This document shows, piece by piece, positions 17,144-26,735 of a stretch of 64,000 nt of DNA. The notes under the pieces are model-generated. The model searched no databases. It was not told where the DNA came from and was given only the letters and a program-made list of their open reading frames with translations. Position numbers and translations under genes: made by a program. Position 1 is the first letter of the stretch. Each line of letters begins with the position of its first letter. The stretch comes from Caldilineaceae bacterium (GTDB lineage: Bacteria; Chloroflexota; Anaerolineae; Caldilineales; Caldilineaceae), in NCBI GenBank assembly GCA_022821585.1, contig JAJEDI010000032.1, forward strand, positions 17,604-81,603, written 5' to 3'.

Positions 17144-19333
17144 ATGACTGCACGCAGCGATTATCGACATGTATCTTATTTATGGGACGATGAAGTCGCG
17201 GCCGGTCTCGATCCGGTGGGGCGCCTTGTCTATCGTTCCAATCTGCTAGGCCAGGACCTGCGCATCACCAATACGGGAGGAGGCAATACGTCTTCCAAGT
17301 ATATGGAGACCGACCCTCTGTCGGGAGAGACGGTCGAGGTGCTGTGGGTGAAGGGGTCAGGGGGAGACCTGCGCACGTCGAAGCGGGAGAACTTCTCGTC
17401 GCTGTACATGGACAAGATCCGGCAGCTGCAGGTGATCTATGACGCGGCCGGCGAGAAGGGGGTCAAGACGCCGATCGAAGACGAGATGGTGGGGAAGTAT
17501 CTTCACTGCGTTTACGACCTGAACCCGCGGGCTTCATCGATCGACACGCCGCTGCACGCGTTCATTCCCGCCGCCATCGTGGACCACACGCACCCCAACG
17601 CGGTCATCGCGATTGCCGCGGCGGAGGATGGCGAGGAACTGACGGCGGAGATATTCGGTGACCAGCTAGGCTGGGTGGACTGGCAGCGGCCGGGCTTCGA
17701 CCTTGGGCTGGTGATGGGTGAGGCGGCAAAGGCCAATCCGGCGATGGAAGGCATCATGATGGGTGGGCACGGGCTGATCAACTGGGCCGGGGATGACAAG
17801 GCCTGCTACGTTTTGAGCCTGGACATTATCGAGAAGGCAGCCCGCTATATTGAGAGCCGGGACAAGGGGGCAGAGACCTTTGGCGGACAGAAGTATGCGG
17901 CGCTTGCCGATGGCGAGCGGGAGGCGCTGCTGGCGGCGTTACTGCCTGCGCTGCGGGGCATGGTCAGCCAGGAGAATGTTTTTGTGGGCACGGTGCAGGC
18001 GGACGAGGCGATATTGCGCTTCGTCAACAGCCATGACGCGGCGCGGCTTGCGGAACTGGGGACTTCCTGCCCCGATCATTTCCTGCGTACCAAGATTAAG
18101 CCGCTCTACGTGGACTGGGAGCCGCGGACGAAGGACGTGGGGGCGCTGCTGGCGGAGCTGGAGAGCGGTCTGGCGAGGTACCGCCAGGACTACGCGGACT
18201 ACTACGACGCGCACAAACATCCGGATTCGCCGGCGATGCGGGACCCGAACCCGACGGTGATTCTGATACCGGGCGTGGGTATGATCGCGTGGGGGAAGAA
18301 CAAGAGCGAGAGCCGGGTGACGGCGGAGTTCTACAACTGTGCGGTGGAGGTTATGCGGGGCGCGGAGACGGTGAGCAGGTACGCGGCGCTGCCGAAGCAG
18401 GAGGCCTTCGATATCGAGTACTGGTTGCTGGAGGAGGCAAAGCTGCGGCGGATGCCGCCGGAGCAGGAGCTGGCGCGCAGCGTGGTCGTTGTGGTCGGCG
18501 CGGGCAGCGGTATCGGGAGGGCGATCGCGCACCGGGTGGCGAAGGAGGGCGCGCATGTTGTCTGTGCTGACCTGAACGCGGAGGCGGCGCAGGCGACTGC
18601 TGATGAGCTGACCGGGATATACGGGGTTGGAATCGGCGTGGCGGGTACGGGCATCTCGGCGTGCGGGCCGGCGATCGGATTGGGCGTGGATGCGGGGGAC
18701 CGGGCGAGTGTGCGGGCGCTCTTCGATCAGACGCTGCTGGCCTATGGCGGCATCGACCATTTGGTGATTACAGCCGGGTACTACTACCCGCCGGATGCGA
18801 GCGGGCAGATTCCGGATGAGAAGTGGGACACGACGTTCGACGTGAACGTAAAGGGCGCGTATATCGTTGCGGATGAAGCGCGCAGGATCTGGGAGGCGCA
18901 GGGGCTGCCGGGCTCGCTGGTGATCGCGACGAGCGTGAACGGGGCGGTGGCGAAGAAGGGCTCGCTGGCGTACGACACGAGCAAGGCGGCGGCCAACCAT
19001 CTTGTGCGGGAGCTGGCGATCGAGTTGGCGCCGAATGTGCGGGTGAACGGGCTGGCTCCGGCGACGGTGGTGACGGGCAGCTCGATGTTCCCGCGCGAGC
19101 GGGTCATATCGGGGTTGCAGAAGTACGGGCTGCCGTTCGAAGAGTGGGAAAAGACGGAAGCGCTGCGGGACCGTTTGGCGGCATTTTATGCCGAGCGGAC
19201 GCTGACGAAGCAGGCGATTCTGCCGGAGGATCAGGCCGAGGCGGCGTATCTGCTGTTGAGCGGGGCACTTGCGAAGACGACTGGGCAGATTCTCAACGTG
19301 GACGGCGGGCTGGTGGAGGCGTTCCTGCGCTAG
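17144..19333 (+). CDS. Bifunctional rhamnulose-1-phosphate aldolase / short-chain dehydrogenase
   Basis: 729 residues from the ATG at 17144, chosen because GGAG lies 7 bases upstream and the next block NTGGGNTSSKYMETDP is the true domain start. An upstream extension to 16880 is open but not family-like. Residues about 1-430 are class II aldolase/adducin type, with zinc histidines in DHTHPNAVI and GGHGLIN. Residues about 445-729 are a short-chain dehydrogenase: VVVVGAGSGIGRAIA, the S of ATSVNG, catalytic YDTSK, and a C-terminal ILNVDGG. Such fusions split rhamnulose-1-phosphate and oxidise lactaldehyde. Rhamnose use fits the glycan-scavenging setting. Confidence 0.9.
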   Translation: MTARSDYRHVSYLWDDEVAAGLDPVGRLVYRSNLLGQDLRITNTGGGNTSSKYMETDPLSGETVEVLWVKGSGGDLRTSKRENFSSLYMDKIRQLQVIYDAAGEKGVKTPIEDEMVGKYLHCVYDLNPRASSIDTPLHAFIPAAIVDHTHPNAVIAIAAAEDGEELTAEIFGDQLGWVDWQRPGFDLGLVMGEAAKANPAMEGIMMGGHGLINWAGDDKACYVLSLDIIEKAARYIESRDKGAETFGGQKYAALADGEREALLAALLPALRGMVSQENVFVGTVQADEAILRFVNSHDAARLAELGTSCPDHFLRTKIKPLYVDWEPRTKDVGALLAELESGLARYRQDYADYYDAHKHPDSPAMRDPNPTVILIPGVGMIAWGKNKSESRVTAEFYNCAVEVMRGAETVSRYAALPKQEAFDIEYWLLEEAKLRRMPPEQELARSVVVVVGAGSGIGRAIAHRVAKEGAHVVCADLNAEAAQATADELTGIYGVGIGVAGTGISACGPAIGLGVDAGDRASVRALFDQTLLAYGGIDHLVITAGYYYPPDASGQIPDEKWDTTFDVNVKGAYIVADEARRIWEAQGLPGSLVIATSVNGAVAKKGSLAYDTSKAAANHLVRELAIELAPNVRVNGLAPATVVTGSSMFPRERVISGLQKYGLPFEEWEKTEALRDRLAAFYAERTLTKQAILPEDQAEAAYLLLSGALAKTTGQILNVDGGLVEAFLR

Positions 19334-19409
19334 CGGACCGGATCGAGTGGCTGGACCGAAGGCAGTAGTGAATAGGAAGAGCAAAGTTTGCGACACCGGA
19401 GAATAGTTG

Positions 19410-20705
19410 ATGCCTGATAGAGGATTTCCAAGCCCGGCTGCGCTGCGAAGCGGCGAGGTCGATCTGGTTGCGCATGTCGAAGAGGTCTGCGACCGCATAG
19501 ATGCTGAGGACTCGCTTATCCAGGCTTTGCTGCCGGAGCCGGGGCGAAGGGAGCGGCTTACGCGGGAGGCCGAAGCGCTGCTGGCCCGATTCCCCGATCC
19601 GGCGCAGCGGCCGCCTTTGTTCGGGTTGCTTGTGGGCGTGAAGGACTTTTTTCGCGTGGACGGGTTCCCCACAAAGGCCGGTTCGAAGCTGCCGGCGGAG
19701 CTGTTCGAGGGGATGGAATCGGATGTGGTGACGCGCCTGAAACGGAACGGGGCGTTGATCGCGGGCAAGACGGTTACGACCGAGTTCGCGTACTTTCAGC
19801 CGGGCCCGACGCGGAACCCGCACAACACTGAACATACGCCGGGCGGCTCTAGCAGTGGTTCGGCGGCGGGTGTGGCAGCCGGGTTCTTTCCGCTGGCGCT
19901 GGGCACGCAGACGATTGGCTCGGTCATCCGACCGGCGGCGTTTTGCGGGATCATCGGCTACAAGCCCAGCTATGACCGGATCGATACGGCAGGGATGCTT
20001 TTCTTTTCGAAATCTGTGGACCATGCGGGGCTTTTCAGCCAGGATGTGGCAACGATGCGGCTTGCATGCTCGGCGCTGTTGGGAAGTTGGGACGACAACG
20101 CTGGTGCGCCGCCCGACGATTTGCCGGCCCTGGCGGTCCCGGACGGCCCCTATCTGGAGGAGGCCGAGGAGGCCGGTTTGGAGCATTTCGAGAAGACGTT
20201 GGACAGGTTGGCGGCTGCGGGGTTGCGCATCGAACGCGTTCCGTTCTTCCCGAACTATGCCGAACTTAACGTGCGCCACCGCCGTTTGACTGCGGTCGAA
20301 GTGGAGCAGATTCACAGGGAGTGGTACAAGTCGTATTCGGACCGGTACAGCGTACATATGCACGAGATCATGAAGACCGGGGCCACCGTTTCCGACGAGG
20401 AGCGGGACGGGATACGCGCGGACCAGTTGCGATTGCGGCACAAGATGGAGGAGGCGCTGCTCTCTTGCGGGGCCGATCTGTGGGTTGCGCCGGCGGCGCC
20501 GGGTCCGGCGCCGTACGGGATTCATTCGACGGGCAACCCGATCATGAATTTGCCGTGGACGAACGCGGGCGTGCCGGCGCTGGCAGTTCCGTCGGGCGAA
20601 ACGGAAAACGGACTTCCTTTGGGCGTGCAGTTCTGCGCTCCCTTCGGAGGGGACGAGCGGTTGCTGGCATGGGGAGAGGCGATCGAAGCGCTGGTGAGAG
20701 GATAG
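19410..20705 (+). CDS. Amidase signature family hydrolase
   Basis: 431 residues. The Ser-cisSer-Lys triad is readable: K78 in LLVGVKDFFRVDG, the GGSSSGSAAGVAAG loop (S147-S149), and nucleophile S171 in GTQTIGSVIRPAAFCG, where the family norm is GTDTGGSIR.PA. The ATG at 19410 has GGAG 8 bases upstream. The enzyme hydrolyses an amide bond of unknown substrate. A GatA role is unlikely because no gatB or gatC is adjacent. It lies 76 bases after the RhaD-SDR gene and 4 bases before the kelch lipoprotein, suggesting one transcript. Confidence 0.87.
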   Translation: MPDRGFPSPAALRSGEVDLVAHVEEVCDRIDAEDSLIQALLPEPGRRERLTREAEALLARFPDPAQRPPLFGLLVGVKDFFRVDGFPTKAGSKLPAELFEGMESDVVTRLKRNGALIAGKTVTTEFAYFQPGPTRNPHNTEHTPGGSSSGSAAGVAAGFFPLALGTQTIGSVIRPAAFCGIIGYKPSYDRIDTAGMLFFSKSVDHAGLFSQDVATMRLACSALLGSWDDNAGAPPDDLPALAVPDGPYLEEAEEAGLEHFEKTLDRLAAAGLRIERVPFFPNYAELNVRHRRLTAVEVEQIHREWYKSYSDRYSVHMHEIMKTGATVSDEERDGIRADQLRLRHKMEEALLSCGADLWVAPAAPGPAPYGIHSTGNPIMNLPWTNAGVPALAVPSGETENGLPLGVQFCAPFGGDERLLAWGEAIEALVRG

Positions 20706-20709
20706 AACT

Positions 20710-21714
20710 GTGATCAGAATTCAATCAGCCGCGTTGTCTGTCTTGCAGACGGCCGCGGCTGTTCTGCTTCTGGGGGCCTGTGCGGTTGGTCAGTTTCCGG
20801 CCGAGCCCTCTTCCGCGGAGGCTCCTACCGCCGTAGCGGCTGAGGGGCCGGAACGGTTAGACATTTGGCAGAGCGGGGCGGTGATGCCGACGGCGCGCTC
20901 GGAGATGCGGGTGGCGGTTGTGGACGGGATCTTCTACGTTCCGGGCGGGTTTGGCGGGTTGACCAGTTTTGAGGCGTACGACCCGGCGCATGACAGCTGG
21001 ACGGTGCTGGCGTCGATGCCGGAGCCGGCGCACCATATGATGGTGACAGGCTACGATGGCAGGGTCTATGTTTTTGGCGGCGGGCCGGATTTAAGCTGGC
21101 AGGCTACGGCGTCGATCCTGGTCTACGATCCGGCGACCGACGCGTGGGCGGAGTCCGGTCAGATGCCGGAGCGGCGCATGAGCGGGGAAGCGGTGTTGCT
21201 CGGGGATTTCATCTATCTTGTGGGCGGCACGGGGGGTACGACGGCACTGCTTCGTTTTGATCCGGCGGAGGAGTCGTGGACGGTTTTGCCGGGTCCGTCT
21301 CAGGCGCGAGAGCACGTGGCGGCGGTGGCTTTCAACGACGAGTTGTGGGTTATCGGTGGACGCTGGGGCGGGACGGGCGCACTGGCGACAGTTGAGATTT
21401 TCGATCCGGCCAGCGGTGCGTGGCGGGACGGTCCGGAGATGATCGAGGCGCGCAGCGGGTTCGGTGCGGCGGTGGTGGGAGACGGCATCGTGGTTGCCGG
21501 GGGCGAGATCCTGGGTGCGCGTCCGTGGACGGCGCTGGCGAGCGCGGAGGTGTATGACGCGGAATCGGGTGCGTGGAGGCTTTTGCCGGAGCTGCCGGCG
21601 GGCATTCATGGGATGCCTGTGGTGGGTTACGGGGGGACGGCGTATGTTCTTGGTGGGTCGGACCGGGCTGGTGGGATTGATAACCGGGGACGGGTGTTGA
21701 AGTTGAGCCCGTAA
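20710..21714 (+). CDS. Kelch-repeat lipoprotein
   Basis: 334 residues from a GTG start preceded by GAGAGG. The signal peptide ends in LLLGAC with lipid-carrying C24, followed by a proline/alanine linker. From about residue 45 there are five to six kelch blades, seen as YVPGGFGG...SFEAYDPAHDSW, YVFGGG...LVYDPATDAW, YLVGGTGG...LRFDPAEESW and WVIGGRWGG...EIFDPASGAW. It is probably an anchored extracellular propeller. It may bind carbohydrate or protein, or act like a galactose-oxidase-type fold without its copper site. Function unknown. Confidence 0.82.
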   Translation: MIRIQSAALSVLQTAAAVLLLGACAVGQFPAEPSSAEAPTAVAAEGPERLDIWQSGAVMPTARSEMRVAVVDGIFYVPGGFGGLTSFEAYDPAHDSWTVLASMPEPAHHMMVTGYDGRVYVFGGGPDLSWQATASILVYDPATDAWAESGQMPERRMSGEAVLLGDFIYLVGGTGGTTALLRFDPAEESWTVLPGPSQAREHVAAVAFNDELWVIGGRWGGTGALATVEIFDPASGAWRDGPEMIEARSGFGAAVVGDGIVVAGGEILGARPWTALASAEVYDAESGAWRLLPELPAGIHGMPVVGYGGTAYVLGGSDRAGGIDNRGRVLKLSP

Positions 21715-21844
21715 GGAAGCAGAATGAAGAAATAGGAGTCGTTGACATTTCTTTGAGACGGAGCATATTCAACACGAACGGAACGGATTCAAGCCAGTAG
21801 GGGATATATCTCGGTTGAATCTTGCAATAAACAACACCGATTGA

Positions 21845-21879
21845 TCCGCGAAGACACGCGAAGGGGCGCGAAGAACACC
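21845..21879. repeat. CGCGAAG decamer element, copy 1
   Basis: Three CGCGAAG units at 21847, 21857 and 21867, exactly 10 bases apart, followed by GAACACC. It sits 90 bases upstream of the oxidoreductase start. Copies 2 and 3 are at 28809 and 32340. Confidence 0.75.
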
Positions 21880-21968
21880 TTCCCTATTGCACTACTTCGC
21901 CGCAACTGCGTGAAGCGGCAGACTGGTAAGACCATTGCCTTCTGCTACATCCAAGGAGAATCATAGCC

Positions 21969-23024
21969 ATGTTCCCGGACCTGCAACCTGGTGACTACCA
22001 GCCCGATCTGCCCTCTGATCTGGGCTATGGCATTGGCTTCATCGGATGCGGCAACATCGTCCTCAGATCGCAGATGCCCGCTTACAAGAGGGCGGGCTAC
22101 CGTGTGGTGGCTTGTTGCGATAAGACGGTGGAGAAAGCGCACAACATAGCAGCCAATTTCAACAATCCCCTGGTTACAGCCTACGCGGAAGAACTGCTTG
22201 CGCATCCTGAGGTGCAGATCATTGATCTGGCAGTACATGCTTACCAGCGACTGCCTCTGGTCGAGAAGATCGCTGCCGCGGGCAAGCACATCTTTTCACA
22301 GAAGCCCCTGGCTCCCAGCTTGGGCGAGGCGGAGCGCATTGTTGAGATTTGCCGAGACGCGGGGGTGACGCTGATGGTCAATCAGCAGGCGCGGTGGGCG
22401 CCGCCGCACCGGGCACTCAGGTTGCTGGTCGAACGGGGCGTGTTGGGGCATGTCTACTCCATTACCCACTTTCATCGGGCTTATCAGGACTATGGCTGGT
22501 ACGCTGAGCATGAGGATTTCAACATCGTCGATCATGGCATCCACTATGTTGATTTGAGCCGATACTTCAGCGGCCACACACCGCTGCGGGTGAAGGCGAC
22601 AACCACGATGGTGCCGGGCCAAAATGCGGTCTCCCCGATGATCTATACGATCCTCTTTGAATACGAGGCGTCGTCCCAGATCATGACGACTCTGCATTTT
22701 AACAACATCGTTACGGCGCCCGCTCTGCATGATCATCTGTGGTTCCTGGATGGCACGCGGGGGAGCGCGCTGCTCAGCAATCCCATGGGAACGGCCAAGC
22801 TAAGCCTGTCGTTGAAGGATTCGCCGGAACAGGTACAGTCTTACGAAATCGCCGGCACCTGGGGATATGAGGGGTTCGCGGGTTCGATGGGAGAGATGTT
22901 GCGCGCTATGGAGGAAGGGCGCGAGCCGGAATGTACAGGCCGCGACAATCTGGAGAGCATACGAATGGCCGTCGCGGCGGTTGAGAGTGCCAGCTCAGGC
23001 GAGAGTGTCGGATTAGGGCGGTAG
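21969..23024 (+). CDS. Gfo/Idh/MocA family oxidoreductase (paralog A)
   Basis: 351 residues. Rossmann half: YGIGFIGCGNIVLRSQMPAY (G-x-G-x-x-x), an acidic-strand region VVACCDK, and the block PEVQIIDLAVH. The family's EKP motif appears as HIFSQKPLAPS, with Q for E. The C-terminal half has the substrate region DYGWYAEHEDFNIVDHGIHYVDLSRYF. The enzyme is predicted to oxidise or reduce a sugar, inositol or uronate with NAD(P). It starts after CAAGGAGAATCATAGCC. The gene at 32583-33638 is a close duplicate. It is followed by an isomerase gene that may act in the same pathway. Confidence 0.9.
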   Translation: MFPDLQPGDYQPDLPSDLGYGIGFIGCGNIVLRSQMPAYKRAGYRVVACCDKTVEKAHNIAANFNNPLVTAYAEELLAHPEVQIIDLAVHAYQRLPLVEKIAAAGKHIFSQKPLAPSLGEAERIVEICRDAGVTLMVNQQARWAPPHRALRLLVERGVLGHVYSITHFHRAYQDYGWYAEHEDFNIVDHGIHYVDLSRYFSGHTPLRVKATTTMVPGQNAVSPMIYTILFEYEASSQIMTTLHFNNIVTAPALHDHLWFLDGTRGSALLSNPMGTAKLSLSLKDSPEQVQSYEIAGTWGYEGFAGSMGEMLRAMEEGREPECTGRDNLESIRMAVAAVESASSGESVGLGR

Positions 23025-23072
23025 GGAGCCCAATACAGCAACCCTTATCACTGCCAACAGGAGCGTCCGGCC

Positions 23073-23897
23073 ATGCGGATATGCAGCGGCTTCTATCGCT
23101 GGTCTCAGCATTACGGATGGCACTTTCTGACAGCGCGGATTGACGAGGTTGCGGCGGGCTTAGCCCAGGCGGGATACACCTACTTTGAGGGACTTCTCGA
23201 TCCCTTAGAGGGGGAAGGGGACTGGTCGAGCCGCTGGCATGCGGCTCTGGACAGACATGGGGTGCGTCTGGCGGGTGCATACGTGCATGCGTTGCTGCAC
23301 GAACCAAGCATGCAGGCGCAATCGATTGAAGCAATCGTTGCGAGAGCGCGGTTGTTGCGACCGATGGGGGCAGAGTTTGTCAATGCCAATCCTCAACCTA
23401 TTGGTGAGCGCAAGACCGACGAGATGCTGGCGGTCCAGGCCGAGGGGTACGCTCTGCTGGGCGCGGCGTTGAGGGGTGAGGGTTTGCGTCTCGTTGTGCA
23501 TCATCATTTGCCAGAACTGGCTGAGAATGGTCGTGAGTTGCGTCACTTGCTGGAGCATACCGACGCAGGGGACGTGGGTCTGACAGTGGACGCCGATTGG
23601 ATGTGCCGAGGGGGCCAGGATGCGGGGGCGTGGATTCGGGAATTCGCGTCCAGGCTTGAGATCGTGGAACTGCGGAGTTCGTATGAGGGCGTTTGGAAAG
23701 AAACTTTGGGCGATGGTGAACCCGATTGCCAAGCGTTGGCGCGTACGCTTGGCGAGGTAAGTTTTGACGGGTGGCTCATGGTCGAGTTGGCGCGTGAAGA
23801 AGGTACTCCCCACACAGTTGATCTGATCCAGGCCCACGGACACAGCCTGGCATACGTGCGCGATGTATTCGGCAGGCACGGCCATATTCCTGCCTGA
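23073..23897 (+). CDS. Sugar phosphate isomerase/epimerase, TIM barrel
   Basis: 274-residue xylose-isomerase-like barrel. Seen are TYFEGLLDPLEGEGDWSSRW, the strand MGAEFVNANPQP, RLVVHHHLPEL with metal-binding histidines, GDVGLTVDADWMCRGG, and a final SFDGWLMVELAREEG glutamate. It lies 48 bases after the oxidoreductase gene and is probably co-transcribed. The exact reaction is unknown; epimerase, isomerase or dehydratase are all possible. Confidence 0.8.
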   Translation: MRICSGFYRWSQHYGWHFLTARIDEVAAGLAQAGYTYFEGLLDPLEGEGDWSSRWHAALDRHGVRLAGAYVHALLHEPSMQAQSIEAIVARARLLRPMGAEFVNANPQPIGERKTDEMLAVQAEGYALLGAALRGEGLRLVVHHHLPELAENGRELRHLLEHTDAGDVGLTVDADWMCRGGQDAGAWIREFASRLEIVELRSSYEGVWKETLGDGEPDCQALARTLGEVSFDGWLMVELAREEGTPHTVDLIQAHGHSLAYVRDVFGRHGHIPA

Positions 23898-24008
23898 CCA
23901 GGTCGGCTTCAGCAGAGACGCAGAGCACAGTATTTTCTGCGAATGCTGTGAATCCTCTCGGTTGTTCAAAGAAGCGAGTAATCCAATTTGGGGCGAGAAG
24001 GGTCAGGT

Positions 24009-24340
24009 GTGAAGGCGGCACTTGGCGGCGGTCCTGGGCAGGCACAAGGCCTGCCCCTACGGGGACTTGATAGAACTGACGGGACGTGGTCTGGCGAAAC
24101 ACTTTCGATTGGACACCTGTCGCGAATGTCGGCACCAGGTCGACGAGGCATGTTGTTGAAGGGGGGCGTTGCGGGGGGAGTCCCCCCGCACAAGGGAGGC
24201 CGCTTGCGGCCGACCGCACAACTGCAGTGGTCAGTGGGGGCGCTTTCCTTGCCTTGGCGTGGATGCGGACGGGAAACGGCACTGGTGCTTCCCGAGGGAC
24301 AAGAGAATTCACCTCCATTCTGGGATACATGCCCAGAAAA
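24009..24340. repeat. Dispersed structured repeat, copy 2
   Basis: About 330 bases similar to 11043-11390. Hairpin A is GGGCAGG / CCTGCCC at 24036-24056. Hairpin B is TGCGGGGGG-AGT-CCCCCCGCA at 24170-24190. Hairpin C is GGCCG-CTTG-CGGCC at 24198-24211. Relative to copies 1 and 3, hairpins B and C differ by paired changes that keep the stems. The end block CCATTCTGGGATACA matches copy 1. Confidence 0.8.
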
Positions 24341-24347
24341 AATAAGG

Positions 24348-24376
24348 TTGCCAACGGCCTGATTTTCCCTTATTAT
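24348..24376 (+). promoter_or_regulatory. Candidate promoter at end of repeat copy 2
   Basis: TTGCCA (24348-24353), a 17-base spacer and TATTAT (24371-24376), with an overlapping TATAAT three bases on. It points toward the peptide-type transporter operon but lies about 490 bases before its first start. Either the leader is long or another promoter is used. Confidence 0.5.
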
Positions 24377-24868
24377 AATGACATATTCATGTTTCCCAGC
24401 CGTTGACCAAAGATGAGTCATAGCGAAACGGCGCAGCGCATTGACAGGGAATTGCGCCAGTGCGTTGCGGCATACCTTGTGCGCAACCCGTTTTGCTTGC
24501 GCCATGCCCTAGTTGTATTCCAGGGTGTACGGGCTGGGTATATGCGTTCCAAGATTTACACGTCAAAGTTGTGCTGCCGGAAAGGGTAAGAGCTCATATC
24601 AGAATTTGAAAGCGCATGCGGGCGATTCGGAATTGTTCGTTGTGGAGCCTACATGCCCGACAATGTGCAGCGAAACGAGACTGAGCAGATCTGTTCTTTC
24701 CGGCACAAACAGATACAGAAGCCGGTCTTGTGTCTGTGTATCATGCGAGTCTGTCGCGAGGTGGACTTACAAAAGGGGGTGATAACCAGCCAAAACCAAT
24801 GAGTACTCGGTACCAAACGTGTATCGTACCTAACGCTCTCTATCTGTTCACAGAAAGGAGATCAGGAG
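24377..24868. other. Non-coding leader region of the peptide-type transporter operon
   Basis: Small open frames in these 492 bases have no gene character. The last bases carry a strong ribosome-binding site, GAAAGGAGATCAGGAG, for the binding-protein gene. No riboswitch class was recognised. Confidence 0.4.
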
Positions 24869-26563
24869 ATGAACCCGTTTCGTGTACGAATTGGTCACAG
24901 TCGTTCTCTGATTTTTGCGGCTGCACTGATCATTGCAGCCCTGATGTTCGCTGCTTGCGTACCTGTGGCTGCGCCGGCGGCCGACGCCCCGGCGGCAGCG
25001 GAAGCCGAAACTGATGAGGGGGGCACCCTCACGATCGGCTCGGTACAGGGCAGCGCCGCCATCCCCACTTTCCTTCCCTGGAAAGCGCACAGCAGTGCGC
25101 AGTCATTCCACTGGAACCTGTTCATGAACTCGCTGGTGATGCAGGAGCACAGCACGCTCGAGTGGGTTCCGGACCTGGCCGAGAGCTATGAGATCAGCGA
25201 CGACGGCCTGACGTACACCTTTCACCTGCGGGAGGGTGTGACGTGGCATGACGGCATGCCTTTCACCGCTAACGACGTTTCATTCTCCTTCCATGCGGCT
25301 CTGCTGCCGGAGGGCGGATCGACGGCGTCCGGCGGGCTGAAGGATGCGATCGTAGGGGCAATTGACTATCAGGAAGGCAATGCCGAGAGTGCGGAGGGGA
25401 TCCAGGTCCTGGACGATTACACGATCCAGTTTCAGTTGACCCAACCGCAGGTGACGATCATCGAGCGGTTCGCTATGCGAATTGCCCCGGCCCACGTGTT
25501 CGAAGGGCTTGCGCCGGAGGAGTGGCTGCAGACCGAATTCGCGACGACGTTGCCGTTCGGGACAGGTCCGTTCGTGTTCAAGGAGTACATTCCCGATCAG
25601 CACACGATCTTCGAGCGCAACGAGAGCTACTTCAAGGGCGCCCCCTTGCTCAAGAACGTCGTGATTCGATTCTACGGTGACAACAGTGTGATGATCATCG
25701 CCCTGGAGAAGGGTGAGATCAACATGGTCGGTTTCCTGAACCCGAGCGCTGACGAGTTTGACAAGGTCACGAACCTACCCGGCATCGCCTGGGAGTACCA
25801 GGACAAGTTCCCGGCATACTTCTTCTCGATCACGTTCCAGGACGAGGCACTGGCGGACAAGCGGTTCCGGCAGGCGTTCCTGTACTCGATCGACCGTGCG
25901 GAGATTGCCACCCAGCTCTGGGGCAACGCGGACCTGACGAAGGTACAGCCGGTGTCGCAGTGGGCTCCTCCTCCGGGTGTTGAGCTGGACATTGAGGAGT
26001 ACGCTTACAACCCCGAAAAGTCCAAGATGTTGCTGGAAGACATGGGCTGGGACTTCGACCGCGTCGTCGAGATTGTCTGGTTTGGCACGGATATGCCCGA
26101 TCAGCTGCCGATTCTGCAGCAGTTCATCGAAGGCGTGGGCATCAAGACCAAGCTGGTACAGACCGATGGGGCCAGGGGTCTGGAGGTCTTCTACGAGACC
26201 GGCGACTATGAGATCAGCTGGGTGGGAGGCTGGGGCAGGTCCTACTATCCCGATACGACGGTTGTCGGGTGCGACCGCGTCTATCCAAACGGTTACAACT
26301 CAAGCCGCTACTGTAACGAGGAGCTGGATGCGCTTTACAATGAGGCCCTGGCTACGGTGGACGACGACGCACGCAACGAGTTGTACACGCGTGCCACCGC
26401 GATCTGGAATGATGAGTTGCCGTGGATACCTCTGTATGCGCCACAGTCTCTGTTGCTGATACACGAGAATGTCAAGGGATGGCGTGACAGCCTCATCGGG
26501 CCTGAAGGATCGGCCACGATTGGCGCTGTTACCGATCTTGAGAAGTGGTACATTGACGAGTAG
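24869..26563 (+). CDS. Peptide/oligosaccharide-binding lipoprotein (ABC family 5, DppA/OppA type)
   Basis: 564 residues. The signal peptide ends with LMFAAC (C30), followed by VPVAAPAADAPAAAEAE. Family 5 marks are LAESYEISDDGLTYTFHLRE, GVTWHDGMPFTANDVSFSF, PFGTGPFVFKEY and RFRQAFLYSIDRAEIA. It binds a peptide, nickel chelate or oligosaccharide outside the membrane; in Chloroflexota many members import glycans. It is followed by DppB- and DppC-type permeases. No ATPase genes are found in the operon. Confidence 0.92.
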   Translation: MNPFRVRIGHSRSLIFAAALIIAALMFAACVPVAAPAADAPAAAEAETDEGGTLTIGSVQGSAAIPTFLPWKAHSSAQSFHWNLFMNSLVMQEHSTLEWVPDLAESYEISDDGLTYTFHLREGVTWHDGMPFTANDVSFSFHAALLPEGGSTASGGLKDAIVGAIDYQEGNAESAEGIQVLDDYTIQFQLTQPQVTIIERFAMRIAPAHVFEGLAPEEWLQTEFATTLPFGTGPFVFKEYIPDQHTIFERNESYFKGAPLLKNVVIRFYGDNSVMIIALEKGEINMVGFLNPSADEFDKVTNLPGIAWEYQDKFPAYFFSITFQDEALADKRFRQAFLYSIDRAEIATQLWGNADLTKVQPVSQWAPPPGVELDIEEYAYNPEKSKMLLEDMGWDFDRVVEIVWFGTDMPDQLPILQQFIEGVGIKTKLVQTDGARGLEVFYETGDYEISWVGGWGRSYYPDTTVVGCDRVYPNGYNSSRYCNEELDALYNEALATVDDDARNELYTRATAIWNDELPWIPLYAPQSLLLIHENVKGWRDSLIGPEGSATIGAVTDLEKWYIDE

Positions 26564-26656
26564 CTGCGCGGTAGCGCCATCTGAATAAAATCGGATCCGC
26601 CTGGCGTAGTGGTGTCAGGATTCCGATGATGGGCCTACTCTCCTACGGGGAGCATC

Positions 26657-26690
26657 GGTGGTGGGGCCGGTATGCGCCGACCCCACCGCC
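26657..26690. repeat. Inverted repeat at binding-protein/permease junction (peptide-type operon)
   Basis: Ten-base arms GGTGGTGGGG (26657-26666) and CCCCACCGCC (26681-26690) with one wobble, plus an inner CGG/CCG pairing. It lies between the binding-protein stop (26563) and the DppB-type start (26736). No T-tract follows. Confidence 0.6.
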
Positions 26691-26735
26691 TCCCTCCCAC
26701 CCTTCAGACGCTGGTTGAACCGAGGGGGTTGCACG

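Noticed and set aside
17939..19768. Minus-strand open frame of 609 codons opposite the RhaD-SDR and amidase genes
   Set aside because: It crosses two well-supported genes and is extremely arginine-rich, the normal sign of an antisense frame.
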